A DNA stretch of 64,000 nt from a virus. Position 1 is the stretch's first letter. The number at the start of each line of letters is the position of its first letter. Shown piece by piece: positions 16,975 through 25,150 of this stretch. The notes under the pieces were generated by a model that searched no databases, had not been told where the DNA came from, and saw nothing but the letters and a program-made list of their open reading frames with translations. A program made the translations under genes and the position numbers. Location of the stretch: positions 32,876 through 96,875 of IMG/VR virus record IMGVR_UViG_3300017605_001488. The stretch is one strand, 5' to 3'.

Positions 16975-17694
16975 CTACGCGCCATCGATCAGCCGCATCA
17001 ATCCCACGGCGAGGTCGGCCCCTTTGCCGCCGCCCGCCTTGCGCAACGCCCGCTTCACCCGTGCGAGGTCTGCTCGTGTCCCGAACGTGAGTTCGAGCAC
17101 GAACGGCTTGATGGGTGCATCGGAGTCGTCGGGCACCGCGCCCATCTCGGGCGTGATGTCCAACGACGCGTCGACGGTGGTCTTGACGAGGTCGGCGATC
17201 TCGCTCGGGGAAAACCCGGTCAAGCTCAGGTCCTCGATCGACCACCCATCCGCGTGCATGTCCGCCAACGTCGACGCCACCGCCGACAGGTCGAGCTCGC
17301 CGCGTAGTCGGTTCATTCCGATTTGGGCGATGCGTGCCTGTTCGGCATCCATGCCCACGACGACGCACGGCAACTCCGTCATCCCGTTGGCCTCGGCCGC
17401 ACGCACGCGGTGCCATCCGTCGACGATGACGAACTTGCTGGCGAGCCGCATCGTCGCCTCGACGGCGGCACGGAACTCCTCGATGGTGCACGACCCCTGC
17501 TCGGGGAGCTCGATCGTCTCCTCGCCCTCGTCGATGGGTCGGACGAGCACCGGTTGCACGAACCCGATGCGCAACATCGCCGCTTGCAGCGTGTCGCGCT
17601 TCTCCTGGTCCATGCGATTCGGGTTCTCGGGCGGGTCCGCCAGCCGCGAGATCGGAATGCTGATGATTCGGGCGCTTTCGTAGCTATCGAACAT
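16975..17694 (-). CDS. ParB/Srx-fold domain protein
   Basis: A 239-residue protein with an N-terminal ParB/sulfiredoxin-like domain. Visible features are IPISRLADPPENPNRM, a central VDGWHRVRAAEANG motif (the conserved box that binds nucleotide in ParB-fold proteins), and MNRLRGELD. The C-terminal part is helical and unrecognised. Phage proteins with this fold act as DNA-binding regulators, CTPases or nucleases; the residues seen do not decide which. The start is the ATG at 17694, just after the sigma-like gene. Confidence 0.75.
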   Translation of the reverse strand: MFDSYESARIISIPISRLADPPENPNRMDQEKRDTLQAAMLRIGFVQPVLVRPIDEGEETIELPEQGSCTIEEFRAAVEATMRLASKFVIVDGWHRVRAAEANGMTELPCVVVGMDAEQARIAQIGMNRLRGELDLSAVASTLADMHADGWSIEDLSLTGFSPSEIADLVKTTVDASLDITPEMGAVPDDSDAPIKPFVLELTFGTRADLARVKRALRKAGGGKGADLAVGLMRLIDGA

Positions 17695-17704
17695 GGCGGT
17701 GATA

Positions 17705-18301
17705 CTAGCCCCTTCTCGCCCGGGCGAGATCCCAAAGCGTCCCGTCCTGCACCACACGTGATCGGAGCCGTGCCGTCATCGCGTGCACCGCCGGCGGTGC
17801 GATGCCGAGCAACGTGGCGACCTCGCGCGGCGTCGTCTCCTCGAGCAGCACCGGCACGACGGGAATCAACCCCTCGACGCGGGCGACATCGATCAACCGT
17901 GCGCGCACACGTTCGCGCCATTGCTTCTCCTCGACCGCCGCGAATTGCCCCGGACCCTGGTCGACGAGGTGCACCGACCGCTGCTCCGTTTCGTCGCACC
18001 CGTCATCGCCTGCGATGCCGGTACGGTGCAACCCTCGGTACGACTTTTCGGGGCGGTGCTTGCCGCCGCTGACGGGCGCGGACATCGACCAGAGGAACCG
18101 CCGCACGGCCAACACCACCGCCGTCCAGAAGTAGCCTTCGGGCTCGTCACCCGCGCCGGCCACGTACGTGTGTCGCGCCTCGGCGCACGCGACGTGTCCG
18201 ACCTGGCGCAGCTCCGCCGGCTCCGCCCACCAACACCGTCGGGAGTAGCGGCTCGTGACCTTGCGCACGATCTCGATTTCGGCTTCTACGCTAATCGGCA
18301 T
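17705..18301 (-). CDS. Sigma-70-family-like factor (putative)
   Basis: A 198-residue protein. The N-terminal helical region with aromatic residues (SRYSRRCWWAEPAELRQVG, then GYFWTAVVLAVRRFLW) resembles sigma region 2. The C-terminal segment (TTPREVATLLGIAPPAVHAM) is a clear helix-turn-helix of the region-4 type. It would redirect host RNA polymerase to phage promoters. Neighbouring HTH and ParB-like genes fit a regulatory cluster. The start is the ATG at 18301, within the end of the YkgJ-like gene. Assignment rests on layout and the HTH pattern, so it could be another DNA-binding regulator. Confidence 0.5.
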   Translation of the reverse strand: MPISVEAEIEIVRKVTSRYSRRCWWAEPAELRQVGHVACAEARHTYVAGAGDEPEGYFWTAVVLAVRRFLWSMSAPVSGGKHRPEKSYRGLHRTGIAGDDGCDETEQRSVHLVDQGPGQFAAVEEKQWRERVRARLIDVARVEGLIPVVPVLLEETTPREVATLLGIAPPAVHAMTARLRSRVVQDGTLWDLARARRG

Positions 18302-18782
18302 GGGATGCTCCCTCGTTTTTCTTCAACAACATGGCGCGCTGTGCTTGAGCGACGACGGCGGGCGGTCCGTACAGGACCATGCCATCGGGCCTTCGCAAGA
18401 TGACGAGCACGCGTTTCGACAGCATCTGAATCAGGTGGAACCCGTCGCCGGTCGTGGCGGCACCGGGCCACACCTCGTAGGCAACCGCCGCCTGACGGAC
18501 GCCCTGCCCATCGGCAACGAACACGTCGCTTGCTGCGGTCGCCGAGAACATCAACCCACATCGGTCGGGGCGGTGCATCGCATCGATGAGCCCCTGCAAC
18601 CACAAGCACTCAAAGTCGCGGCACCCCTTCGGGCGCTCGTCGTAGATGCCGCACAGCCGCTTGTGTCCGACATCGATGAGGTGATCGCACGTGCCCCATC
18701 GCTCCTTCCGGACGGGTTCGACCGCGAGTCCGGTGCCTTGACAGCACGCCGTACACGTTCCGCACTTCCTAGGCTTCGGCAT
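18291..18782 (-). CDS. YkgJ-type cysteine cluster protein
   Basis: A 163-residue protein with an N-terminal C-x2-C-x2-CC cluster (CGTCTACC) followed by further cysteines at CDHL, CGIYDERPKGC and FECLW. This matches the YkgJ/UPF0153 family thought to bind iron or zinc. The C-terminal half is a beta-rich domain without a known match. The ATG at 18782 is chosen over the one at 18788 because GGAGG then lies six bases away instead of abutting. The role in phage is unknown. Confidence 0.7.
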   Translation of the reverse strand: MPKPRKCGTCTACCQGTGLAVEPVRKERWGTCDHLIDVGHKRLCGIYDERPKGCRDFECLWLQGLIDAMHRPDRCGLMFSATAASDVFVADGQGVRQAAVAYEVWPGAATTGDGFHLIQMLSKRVLVILRRPDGMVLYGPPAVVAQAQRAMLLKKNEGASHAD

Positions 18783-19596
18783 CGTCATCCTCCGCGAGTG
18801 GTGACTCCACGCCGCCGGTCCACCACGCGAGCGCGCGGTCGAACTCCGATTCGGCTTCTATCTGCTGCTTTTCTACTCGTCGCGGGTTCTCGATGATGCC
18901 CGCGGCCTTGATGTCATCGTTGACGGTCTCGCGGTCGGTGCGGATGCCGTCGGCTTTCTGGGCATCGCGCTCCGGCTTCTTTCCGTCGTAGTACTTCACG
19001 CGCGAGCCCAACTTCTTGAGCTCCTTGTCGAGCGCCTTCTTCTGCTTGAGCAGGTCCCGGTACGCCGTGCGCGCCTCGCGTTCGTCCTTGTCGGCACGTT
19101 CGCGCGCCAACCGCTTGCGGCGTTCGCCGGCGGTCTCGATGAGCAACGCGATGGGGAGTTCCCCGTCACCGAGCCGACCGGTCGCCTCGACGGTGTTGCG
19201 GAAGTCGGCATCGTTCGCCGCGCGTCGGATGGCGTCGTGCATGCGGTACAGCGGCGCGTAGTTCGCGAGCAGGTAGATCCAGCTCGTCGGCGCCCACACA
19301 CCGCCCGACGGCGCACGCGTGGTGCGCATGCCGGGGATGGCCACTCCCTGCGCTTCCGCCCAATCGAGCAAGCACGACCGTCCGCGCATGTGTCGGGGCA
19401 TCGCATGCAACACGATGGACCGCGAACAGTGCGGGCACGTCGTGCGGTGAAGCGGTCGCGTCTTGTTACGCTCCTTCAGCGTCTTACTGATCTGCGCGTT
19501 GCGCACGTTGAGGCGCGACAACGACGACACGACGGTCGGCGTGGGTGCCGGCGCGGGACCCGCGTGGATTTGGATCGGTCCCGTGGTCGATTGCAT
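18769..19596 (-). CDS. Unknown protein with zinc motif and coiled coil
   Basis: A 275-residue protein. Near residue 55 is C-P-H-C followed by H-x3-H and C (CPHCSRSIVLHAMPRHMRG), a classical CCHH/C zinc site. After a short middle domain comes a long, highly charged coiled coil (about residues 155-255), then an acidic tail. The ATG at 19596 forms a TGATG overlap with the upstream gene; a GTG at 19605 has a better-spaced GAGGT and is a real alternative. Function is unknown. Confidence 0.65.
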   Translation of the reverse strand: MQSTTGPIQIHAGPAPAPTPTVVSSLSRLNVRNAQISKTLKERNKTRPLHRTTCPHCSRSIVLHAMPRHMRGRSCLLDWAEAQGVAIPGMRTTRAPSGGVWAPTSWIYLLANYAPLYRMHDAIRRAANDADFRNTVEATGRLGDGELPIALLIETAGERRKRLARERADKDEREARTAYRDLLKQKKALDKELKKLGSRVKYYDGKKPERDAQKADGIRTDRETVNDDIKAAGIIENPRRVEKQQIEAESEFDRALAWWTGGVESPLAEDDDAEA

Positions 19597-19814
19597 CACG
19601 GGCACGGCGGGACCTCGTCGCGCTCGATGCCCATGGTGCCGTCACACGTCGGACAGTTGCGCATCTCGACGGTGTCGATGTGACCGAGGATGGGCAACGC
19701 GTGCCATTGGGCGAGCGTGAACACACGCCCGCAACACGTGCACTTCTTGAATGCACCGCCCGCCCGGGCGAGCTCGAGCTCGCCCGGGATGGAACGAAGG
19801 CGGAGTGCAACCAT
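19596..19814 (-). CDS. Small zinc-ribbon protein
   Basis: A 72-residue protein from the ATG at 19814, coupled to its neighbours by one-base overlaps at both ends. It contains C-T-C-C then CPTC spaced about 30 residues apart (KKCTCCGRVFTLAQWH... NCPTCDGTMG), a typical single zinc ribbon. Such proteins are common in phage early operons as nucleic-acid-binding accessories; no specific role can be assigned. Confidence 0.7.
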   Translation of the reverse strand: MVALRLRSIPGELELARAGGAFKKCTCCGRVFTLAQWHALPILGHIDTVEMRNCPTCDGTMGIERDEVPPCP

Positions 19815-20686
19815 CACAGCACCAACCCGGGTGCGGCGGACATGTCGATCGGATTGAGCTTGAGGATCGCGGTGGTGAGCTGGGCGCGCAGGTCGTCGAT
19901 GCCCGCGTGCAGGGTCTCGAGCTTCCGTCCCATCAGGTCCTCGTACGCTTCGACCTTCGCCTTGATGTCGTCCATCGTCTCGACGCGGTGTTCGAGCGCG
20001 CGTTTGCCGAGCGACGCGTCCGTGAGCTCTCGTTCGAGCACGTCGGCGGCGCGCTTCGCTTCTTGCGTGATGGCCTCGGTGAGCGCGTCCATCGCTTCGC
20101 CCGACCGCATCGCGGGCACACACGAGATCACGTGCGGTGATGCTTCACGCAACGCCTTGAGCATGCGATCCCACATCGGGACGGCGAACCGCGGCACGAA
20201 GTAGATGCCGCCCGTGTCACGCAACCCGACCGCCGAGCACTTCGGCATCATCTCGACGAGCCACGCGGACACGTCGGCCTGAATGATGTTCGACAGGTAG
20301 TGCGTGAACCGCGCGCGCAGCGTCTCCGCCTGTTCGTGGTCGTCGGGTTCGATGCCCAACCGACCCACCTCGTTGATGGAGACCTTGATGTCGGTCTCGT
20401 ACACGAGGTCGTCCCCATCGATCGATTCGTGTTCGTTCACGACGAGCCACGTGCCCGTCTTCAACCGACGGGTGAGCCGGTGCGCGCCGCGCTGTTCCGC
20501 GACCGCGCGTTGCATCGCGACCGTCGGGGTCGGGTCGTTCGGCAGCCACTCCTCGTCGAGGTTGTTGTTGGCCCACGCCGTGCGCAGCCGGCCGATGTCC
20601 ATGCCGCCCACAAGCCTCCACCACACAATCACGCCTGCGGTGTCGACGTTTTCCATCACCGCAATCAAACCGTGGTCGTTCGCCAT
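19814..20686 (-). CDS. Unknown protein of the MoxR/VWA cassette (DUF6744-like?)
   Basis: A 290-residue protein with an excellent AAGGAGG ribosome site before the ATG at 20686. The first two thirds form a mixed alpha/beta domain (VIVWWRLVGGMDIGRLRTAW, GGIYFVPRFAVP). The last third is a coiled coil (ITQEAKRAADVLERELTDAS). From memory this layout resembles the DUF6744 family, found next to MoxR and VWA genes in phages and bacteria; that needs a profile search. It has its own promoter, near-identical to the one before MoxR, supporting a shared task. Confidence 0.6.
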   Translation of the reverse strand: MANDHGLIAVMENVDTAGVIVWWRLVGGMDIGRLRTAWANNNLDEEWLPNDPTPTVAMQRAVAEQRGAHRLTRRLKTGTWLVVNEHESIDGDDLVYETDIKVSINEVGRLGIEPDDHEQAETLRARFTHYLSNIIQADVSAWLVEMMPKCSAVGLRDTGGIYFVPRFAVPMWDRMLKALREASPHVISCVPAMRSGEAMDALTEAITQEAKRAADVLERELTDASLGKRALEHRVETMDDIKAKVEAYEDLMGRKLETLHAGIDDLRAQLTTAILKLNPIDMSAAPGLVL

Positions 20687-20745
20687 GTCGCGCCTCCTTG
20701 GCAGTCGACACCACGCGCGCACGAGCGTCGGGTGTCGACCTGCCC

Positions 20746-20773
20746 ATCATACGCATGATTGCACTGATTGCAA
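20746..20773 (-). promoter_or_regulatory. Conserved promoter P3
   Basis: Minus-strand TTGCAA (20768-20773), 16-bp spacer, TATGAT (20746-20751). The spacer and -10 region are almost identical to the copy at 23382-23409: a core of 18 identical bases, two changes, then ten identical bases. Start of transcription would be about 50 bases before the ATG at 20686. The spacer carries GCAATCA twice in tandem, a possible activator or repressor site. Confidence 0.75.
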
Positions 20774-20796
20774 GCATGCCGGTGCTATCGTTCGTA

Positions 20797-22188
20797 TCAG
20801 GACGCTTCGCGGTCGGCGCCTTCGTTCTCGTACACGATGGTCTCGTGCACCCACGACGGCACGCACTCACGGCGCATGTACCGACCAACCAGCAGCACGA
20901 TGACGCGCATGCCTCGCGGGCACTGGTCCGGCCACGGGCCGTCTGCGTCGGTGACGAACACGACGACCTCGGGGCGCGGTTTCATCGCCGACAGCGCCGC
21001 GAACCCCGGGCGGAAGTCCGTGCCGCCGCCGCCCTTGAGCATGCGTGCGACCTCGTGAATCGATCGGACCTTCGCCTTTTCCCCGTGCACGGCCGCGTCG
21101 GCGGTGACACACGCGATGTCGGCGCCGATGGCCTTCATCACGCCTTGCGTTTCGTTGAGCGCGTCCTGCAACGCTTCGGGACCCATCGACCCCGACGTGT
21201 CGACCATCACCGCGACGTTCGGCACCGGTTGACGTAGTCGCGCGAGGATCGGGTGCCCACCGCCGAACCCGATGCCCGCCTGACGACGTGACGGGCCGTC
21301 GTATCGGTGCGTGAACGCGCCCGGACGAAACGACACCGCCGTGCGGCACGCGTTCGACAACCGTTGACGCCACGGCACCTTCGGGGGTTCGAGGTTCGCT
21401 TCGGCCATGCGCGCCCACGCCTCGGGGATTTTCCCGCGTCCGGGACCGGATGCCGCTGCACGCACCGCTTCGCTCGCGGCACGCACCACGCGTTCGACCT
21501 GAGCGTCGCTGCGTCCATCGGGATCGTCCGCGCCGGGTTCGTCCTTGCCCGGGTTCGATGCGCATCCACCGCACGCACCGTGACACACCGAACCCTTGCC
21601 CTTGCCCGGTTCGCCGCCTTCGCCATCGGCGTCGCCGTCCGATTGGCCCGGCCTCTTTCCGCCCGCACCCGGTTGGCCCTTCCCCTTCGCGCCGCCCTTC
21701 TGCTTCTGCTGCTTCATCGCGGCGCGGTAGTACTCGTCGGCGGTGAGCCCGTCGGGCATGCCCAAGTCCTTCGGCCACACACCGCCGTCGTCACCGTCGG
21801 GGAGCTCGAGCCCCATTTGCAGAATGGGCGGGTTGATGGCGCGGTCACCGGCACGGTTCCACTCGCCGGGGTCGCGACCGTTCAGGCGTTTGCCGTGCTT
21901 GTTCCACAGGTGCTGCACTTCGTGGATGACGAGCCCGGCCATCTTCCGCGGGGTCTGCCGCACGACGAAGTCCGGGTCGTAGATGAAGATCGCGCGCTCG
22001 GTGACGCCGACCGTGCCGAGTCCCCACACCTCGCGCATCACGAATGCCATGATGATCGGGCGGAAGTACGGGCACGTCTGCTGCGCGATGATGCGCCCCG
22101 CCGCGATGAGCTGGTTGGCCTTCTTCAAGACCTCCGCAGCATCCTTGCGCGGTTTCGCGTTCTGGTCGATGGTGATCGACACGGACAT
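20797..22188 (-). CDS. VWA protein with N-terminal HExxH metallopeptidase-like domain (DUF2201 type)
   Basis: A 463-residue protein. The N-terminal domain has the zinc motif HEVQH at 89-93 within a peptidase-like helix. A Gly/Lys/Asp-rich linker contains a cysteine patch (CHGACGGC). The C-terminal von Willebrand A domain has a complete MIDAS: DTSGS at 330-334, T390 and TDADG near 412. This is the layout of the DUF2201 pair of domains, whose VWA proteins work with MoxR ATPases as ATP-driven chaperones or metal-insertion machines. The ATG at 22188 overlaps the MoxR TGA (TGATG), so both are made together. Confidence 0.85.
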   Translation of the reverse strand: MSVSITIDQNAKPRKDAAEVLKKANQLIAAGRIIAQQTCPYFRPIIMAFVMREVWGLGTVGVTERAIFIYDPDFVVRQTPRKMAGLVIHEVQHLWNKHGKRLNGRDPGEWNRAGDRAINPPILQMGLELPDGDDGGVWPKDLGMPDGLTADEYYRAAMKQQKQKGGAKGKGQPGAGGKRPGQSDGDADGEGGEPGKGKGSVCHGACGGCASNPGKDEPGADDPDGRSDAQVERVVRAASEAVRAAASGPGRGKIPEAWARMAEANLEPPKVPWRQRLSNACRTAVSFRPGAFTHRYDGPSRRQAGIGFGGGHPILARLRQPVPNVAVMVDTSGSMGPEALQDALNETQGVMKAIGADIACVTADAAVHGEKAKVRSIHEVARMLKGGGGTDFRPGFAALSAMKPRPEVVVFVTDADGPWPDQCPRGMRVIVLLVGRYMRRECVPSWVHETIVYENEGADREAS

Positions 22189-23336
22189 CACCGACCCCCA
22201 CGCGCGGTCACGCCCGCGGCGGCCAACACCGGGTTCATGCGTGCGAGCATCGCGGTCGATGCGCCCTTGCCATGCAGGCCGGCGTTCACGAGCGCGGTGG
22301 CCGCGGGCACGATGATGTCCATCGCGTTGTCACCGACACCGGCCAACAGCTTCCACAACGCGTTCGACCGGTCCTCGCGCTTCTCCGCATGTTGGGGCGT
22401 GACGAGCGCGACCGCGGAGTTGATGACGACGGCCGATCGATCGAGCCGTCGGTTGTCGTGCTTGAATTCCTCCTTGCCGTCGAGCACGTGCGCGACGTTC
22501 GGGAGGTCCTGCTCGGCGCAGAACGTCGCGAACGCGGCATAGGCTTCCTGTCCGATGAACGACGACACGAACTCGTCCCTGTCCGCTTCGCCGAGCCCGT
22601 GCACGAACGACGACGCGAGTGCGCGGGTCGCCATCTCCCACGTGCGATCGGACGGCCACGCGGCGGACTGCTGCACGGCGGACTTCGGAAACTTGTTTTT
22701 CCAATCGGCCTGCGCACGGAGGAACCCCGTCTCGAGACCGACCGCCTTGGCGTAGGCACCGTCCCATTCCTTGACCACACGCGCTTCTTCGGCATCGCAG
22801 TCGACGGCGTTGTCGGTCGTGTCCGCAGCCATGCCGAGCATGTACGCGATGTGCTCCTCGATGGTCGGCGGGTGCCACCGGAGCCACCCGCCGCGGTTCG
22901 CGAGCGGCGGTGCGATCTCGTACCCGTTCGCGGCCATCTCGGGCGGGTTGCACGCCGCCCACACACGCACGCCGCCGGGGAGTTGATGCGAGCCGATGCG
23001 CTTGTCGAGCAACAGGCCCATGCACGGGGCTTGGATGATGGGCGGGTTGCTCGTGATCTCGTCGAGGAACACCAGGCCACGCTTGCTAAACGCCGCGGTC
23101 CAGTCCGGCGCGGGGTACGTCAGCGATCCCTTGACCGGGACCGGGACGACACCGAACGCGCCTTCGCCACGTTCCGCACCCGACAACACCTCGCACGGCA
23201 CGCCGACGCGTTTGGCGAAGTCGCGGATGAACGTGGACTTGGCAACACCGGGCTCCCCGATGAAGTACAGCGGCAACCCCCATCCCTGGGCGGTGCGGGT
23301 GAAGAATGCGGCGTGGATGATGCGGGCGAGATGCAT
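22188..23336 (-). CDS. MoxR-type AAA+ ATPase
   Basis: A 382-residue AAA+ ATPase. Walker A is GEPGVAKST at 27-35 and Walker B is LVFLDEITSNPP near 90. A sensor-1 asparagine is seen in AACNPPEMAANGYE, with an arginine-finger region nearby. MoxR ATPases use ATP to remodel target proteins or insert metal with VWA-domain partners. The ATG at 23336 has GAAGGAG upstream. It is the first gene from the conserved promoter at 23382-23409 and is translationally coupled to the VWA gene. Confidence 0.88.
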   Translation of the reverse strand: MHLARIIHAAFFTRTAQGWGLPLYFIGEPGVAKSTFIRDFAKRVGVPCEVLSGAERGEGAFGVVPVPVKGSLTYPAPDWTAAFSKRGLVFLDEITSNPPIIQAPCMGLLLDKRIGSHQLPGGVRVWAACNPPEMAANGYEIAPPLANRGGWLRWHPPTIEEHIAYMLGMAADTTDNAVDCDAEEARVVKEWDGAYAKAVGLETGFLRAQADWKNKFPKSAVQQSAAWPSDRTWEMATRALASSFVHGLGEADRDEFVSSFIGQEAYAAFATFCAEQDLPNVAHVLDGKEEFKHDNRRLDRSAVVINSAVALVTPQHAEKREDRSNALWKLLAGVGDNAMDIIVPAATALVNAGLHGKGASTAMLARMNPVLAAAGVTARGGR

Positions 23337-23381
23337 GGTGGTTCTCCTTCGGGTCGATGTGGTGGGGGCAACCCCCGACAC

Positions 23382-23409
23382 ATCATACGCATGATTGCGG
23401 TGATTGCAA
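23382..23409 (-). promoter_or_regulatory. Conserved promoter P2
   Basis: Minus-strand TTGCAA (23404-23409), 16-bp spacer, TATGAT (23382-23387). It carries the same tandem GCAATCA and GCATGCG-like core as the copies at 20746 and 24213, plus an additional ATTGCAA-type repeat upstream. The predicted start is about 40 bases before the MoxR ATG at 23336. ATCAT-ACGC-ATGAT around the -10 is a hyphenated palindrome that could be an operator. Confidence 0.75.
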
Positions 23410-23491
23410 GTATTGCAATGATGGCGATGCAACGAAAACAGGCCGACGAGCGCGAACCCGCCGACCTGCTTGGACTACTTCGATGTGCGAA

Positions 23492-24160
23492 TCACTCCGC
23501 GGCGGCGGCAGCGGTCGCCGCCGGCACGACGTGGCCGCGCTTGAAGAACAGGATTTCGCCCTTCGCGGTTTTCACCTTCACCTGGCCGTTGGCCATGGCG
23601 ATGACCTCGAGATTGACGAGGTCGGCGGCATCGAGCATGCCGTCGTACCCCTTGCGGAGGTTGTCTCGGATCTCGACCTTCGAGCCGACCTTCACCGCGG
23701 CGGACGCCGCCGCGACGGCACCGCGCACGGACGGACGCCACGCGCGGGGCACGGACGTGATGAGGTCCGCCGCCACGCGGAGCTTCGCGCCGGCGACCAC
23801 GAGCTCGGTGCGCGCCCCGGGGAACGGATCGGACGACGCGACGCCTTCGACCGGGGTGGTCGGGGGCTCGAACTTGTACTTGGCGATCGACTTGAGCGTC
23901 GCCTCGACGCGGGCGGCCATGCGGCTGAGCAACACGCCCTTCATGTGGATCGGGCCGAGCTCGCGCGCCTGCTTGTCCCACTCGGTGAGCGGCTTCGGGC
24001 CGGTCGCGGCCGTGGTGGCAGTCGTGCCGGGCGTCGTCACCGTCGCCGGCTTGCCCGAGCGCTCCGCATCCTGACGCGCGATCTCCTCGGGCGTCTTGTC
24101 GCTGTGGTCGATGGCGGGCGTGCGGGGAGCGGTGCGAGTGACGGTGTTCTTCTTTGCCAT
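23492..24160 (-). CDS. Unknown protein of the MoxR/VWA cassette
   Basis: A 222-residue protein. The ATG at 24160 has GAGGAAA upstream. The first 55 residues are basic, Thr/Pro/Ala-rich and probably disordered. The rest has an alpha/beta domain and closes with a small beta-barrel-like stretch (VGSKVEIRDNLRKGYDGML, then NGQVKVKTAKGEILFFKRGH), which resembles a KOW/SH3-like fold, and an Ala-rich tail. No family is recognised. It is the sole gene served directly by the conserved promoter at 24213 and precedes the MoxR/VWA pair. Confidence 0.65.
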   Translation of the reverse strand: MAKKNTVTRTAPRTPAIDHSDKTPEEIARQDAERSGKPATVTTPGTTATTAATGPKPLTEWDKQARELGPIHMKGVLLSRMAARVEATLKSIAKYKFEPPTTPVEGVASSDPFPGARTELVVAGAKLRVAADLITSVPRAWRPSVRGAVAAASAAVKVGSKVEIRDNLRKGYDGMLDAADLVNLEVIAMANGQVKVKTAKGEILFFKRGHVVPAATAAAAAE

Positions 24161-24212
24161 GGTGATTTCCTCGATTCGGGTTTGGGCTCACGGGCTCGTG
24201 AGCGCAGACCCA

Positions 24213-24240
24213 TGTATACGCATGCTGCCGAAGATTGCAA
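24213..24240 (-). promoter_or_regulatory. Conserved promoter P1
   Basis: Minus-strand TTGCAA (24235-24240), 16-bp spacer, TATACA (24213-24218). It shares the GCATGCGTAT core with the other two copies, but the spacer is more diverged. It lies in the 164-base divergent gap between the leftward 222-residue gene and the rightward operon, about 45 bases before the leftward ATG. A rightward promoter for the plus-strand genes should also be here, but only weak matches are visible. Confidence 0.65.
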
Positions 24241-24324
24241 CTATTGCGATTGTTTTCTTGCTAGCGGGATCGCTACCATCCGACATCACGGGAGAATCCG
24301 AGGCAACCGCGCAAGTGCGGATCC

Positions 24325-24552
24325 ATGGCAGACAACCTTGACCGGGCGATCGATGTGGCGGCGGGCATATGCGAGCTCGTCGGCGCACGGTTCGCCCACG
24401 CCGCGACCGACAAGGTGTTGGCGCTGGCGGTGGGCATTGCGGCCGGACGGTTGGCCCGACAGGCGGGTGCCGAACGCGCGAGCATCGTGGCGGCGGTCGC
24501 CGCTGGATTCGATGGCACGCGCATCGAGGATGGTGGACCGTGGGAAAGCTGA
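24325..24552 (+). CDS. Small unknown helical protein
   Basis: A 75-residue, Ala-rich, mostly helical protein and the first rightward gene in the window. The ATG at 24325 has only a weak ribosome site, and a short CCGC/GCGG hairpin lies just before it. Its stop overlaps the start of the nuclease gene by 13 bases, so it may be a translational leader or a partner. No family is recognised. Confidence 0.5.
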   Translation: MADNLDRAIDVAAGICELVGARFAHAATDKVLALAVGIAAGRLARQAGAERASIVAAVAAGFDGTRIEDGGPWES

Positions 24553-25013
24553 GCCGAACCAAAGGTGCGGACTTCGAACGCGACATCGCCGTCGAGCTCC
24601 GCGTGTTGTACCCGAGCGCGCGACGGGGTGCGCAGATGCAGGCGCGGCTCGGACTCAAGGCCGCCGCCGAGGAGAAGTTCGCCGACGTGGAAGGAACGCC
24701 GTGGTGGGTCGAATGCAAGCACGGCAAGTCGATCTCGATTCACGGCGCCCTCGCGCAAGGGACGGCGGCGACCGATGGGCGGGCGGTCATCGCCATCACG
24801 CGCATCGACCGCCATGCCGCGGTCGCATCGATGTACTTGCAGGACTTCATGCACCTGCTGCGCGATGTCGAGGACGCGCGGAAGCTGCGACTTGCGATCG
24901 ACGAGCTCCGCGAGGCCGCCGCCCGCGAGCTCGAGGCCGAACGAAAGAAGCACCAAACCGCCCTCGTCGAAGCAGTCGAGGACGCGCTGCGCAACGCCAC
25001 CGACCGGCATTAG
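24540..25013 (+). CDS. PDDEXK-type nuclease, Holliday-junction-resolvase-like
   Basis: A 157-residue protein from a GTG at 24540, with GAGG upstream inside the previous gene. The N-terminal half has the order expected of the PD-(D/E)XK fold: E13 in GADFERD, an RRG loop, D49 in FADVEG, then E58-x-K60 in WWVECKHGKS. A glutamine-rich helical tail follows. Phage enzymes of this size cut branched DNA or act in recombination and packaging. It is separated from the replication genes and on the opposite strand, which is unusual. The exact substrate cannot be told from sequence. Confidence 0.75.
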   Translation: MGKLSRTKGADFERDIAVELRVLYPSARRGAQMQARLGLKAAAEEKFADVEGTPWWVECKHGKSISIHGALAQGTAATDGRAVIAITRIDRHAAVASMYLQDFMHLLRDVEDARKLRLAIDELREAAARELEAERKKHQTALVEAVEDALRNATDRH

Positions 25014-25150
25014 TGCGGGGGGCGGTTCCACGGGGTCACGCCTGCCCGGTTCCCGCACCGGCCAACCGGGTCAGCCCTGCGAGGCCGCCCCCCGCACCCG
25101 CACCGTAGCTGAGTCGACCCCCCGACGAAACCGACCTATGGACCTCAACC

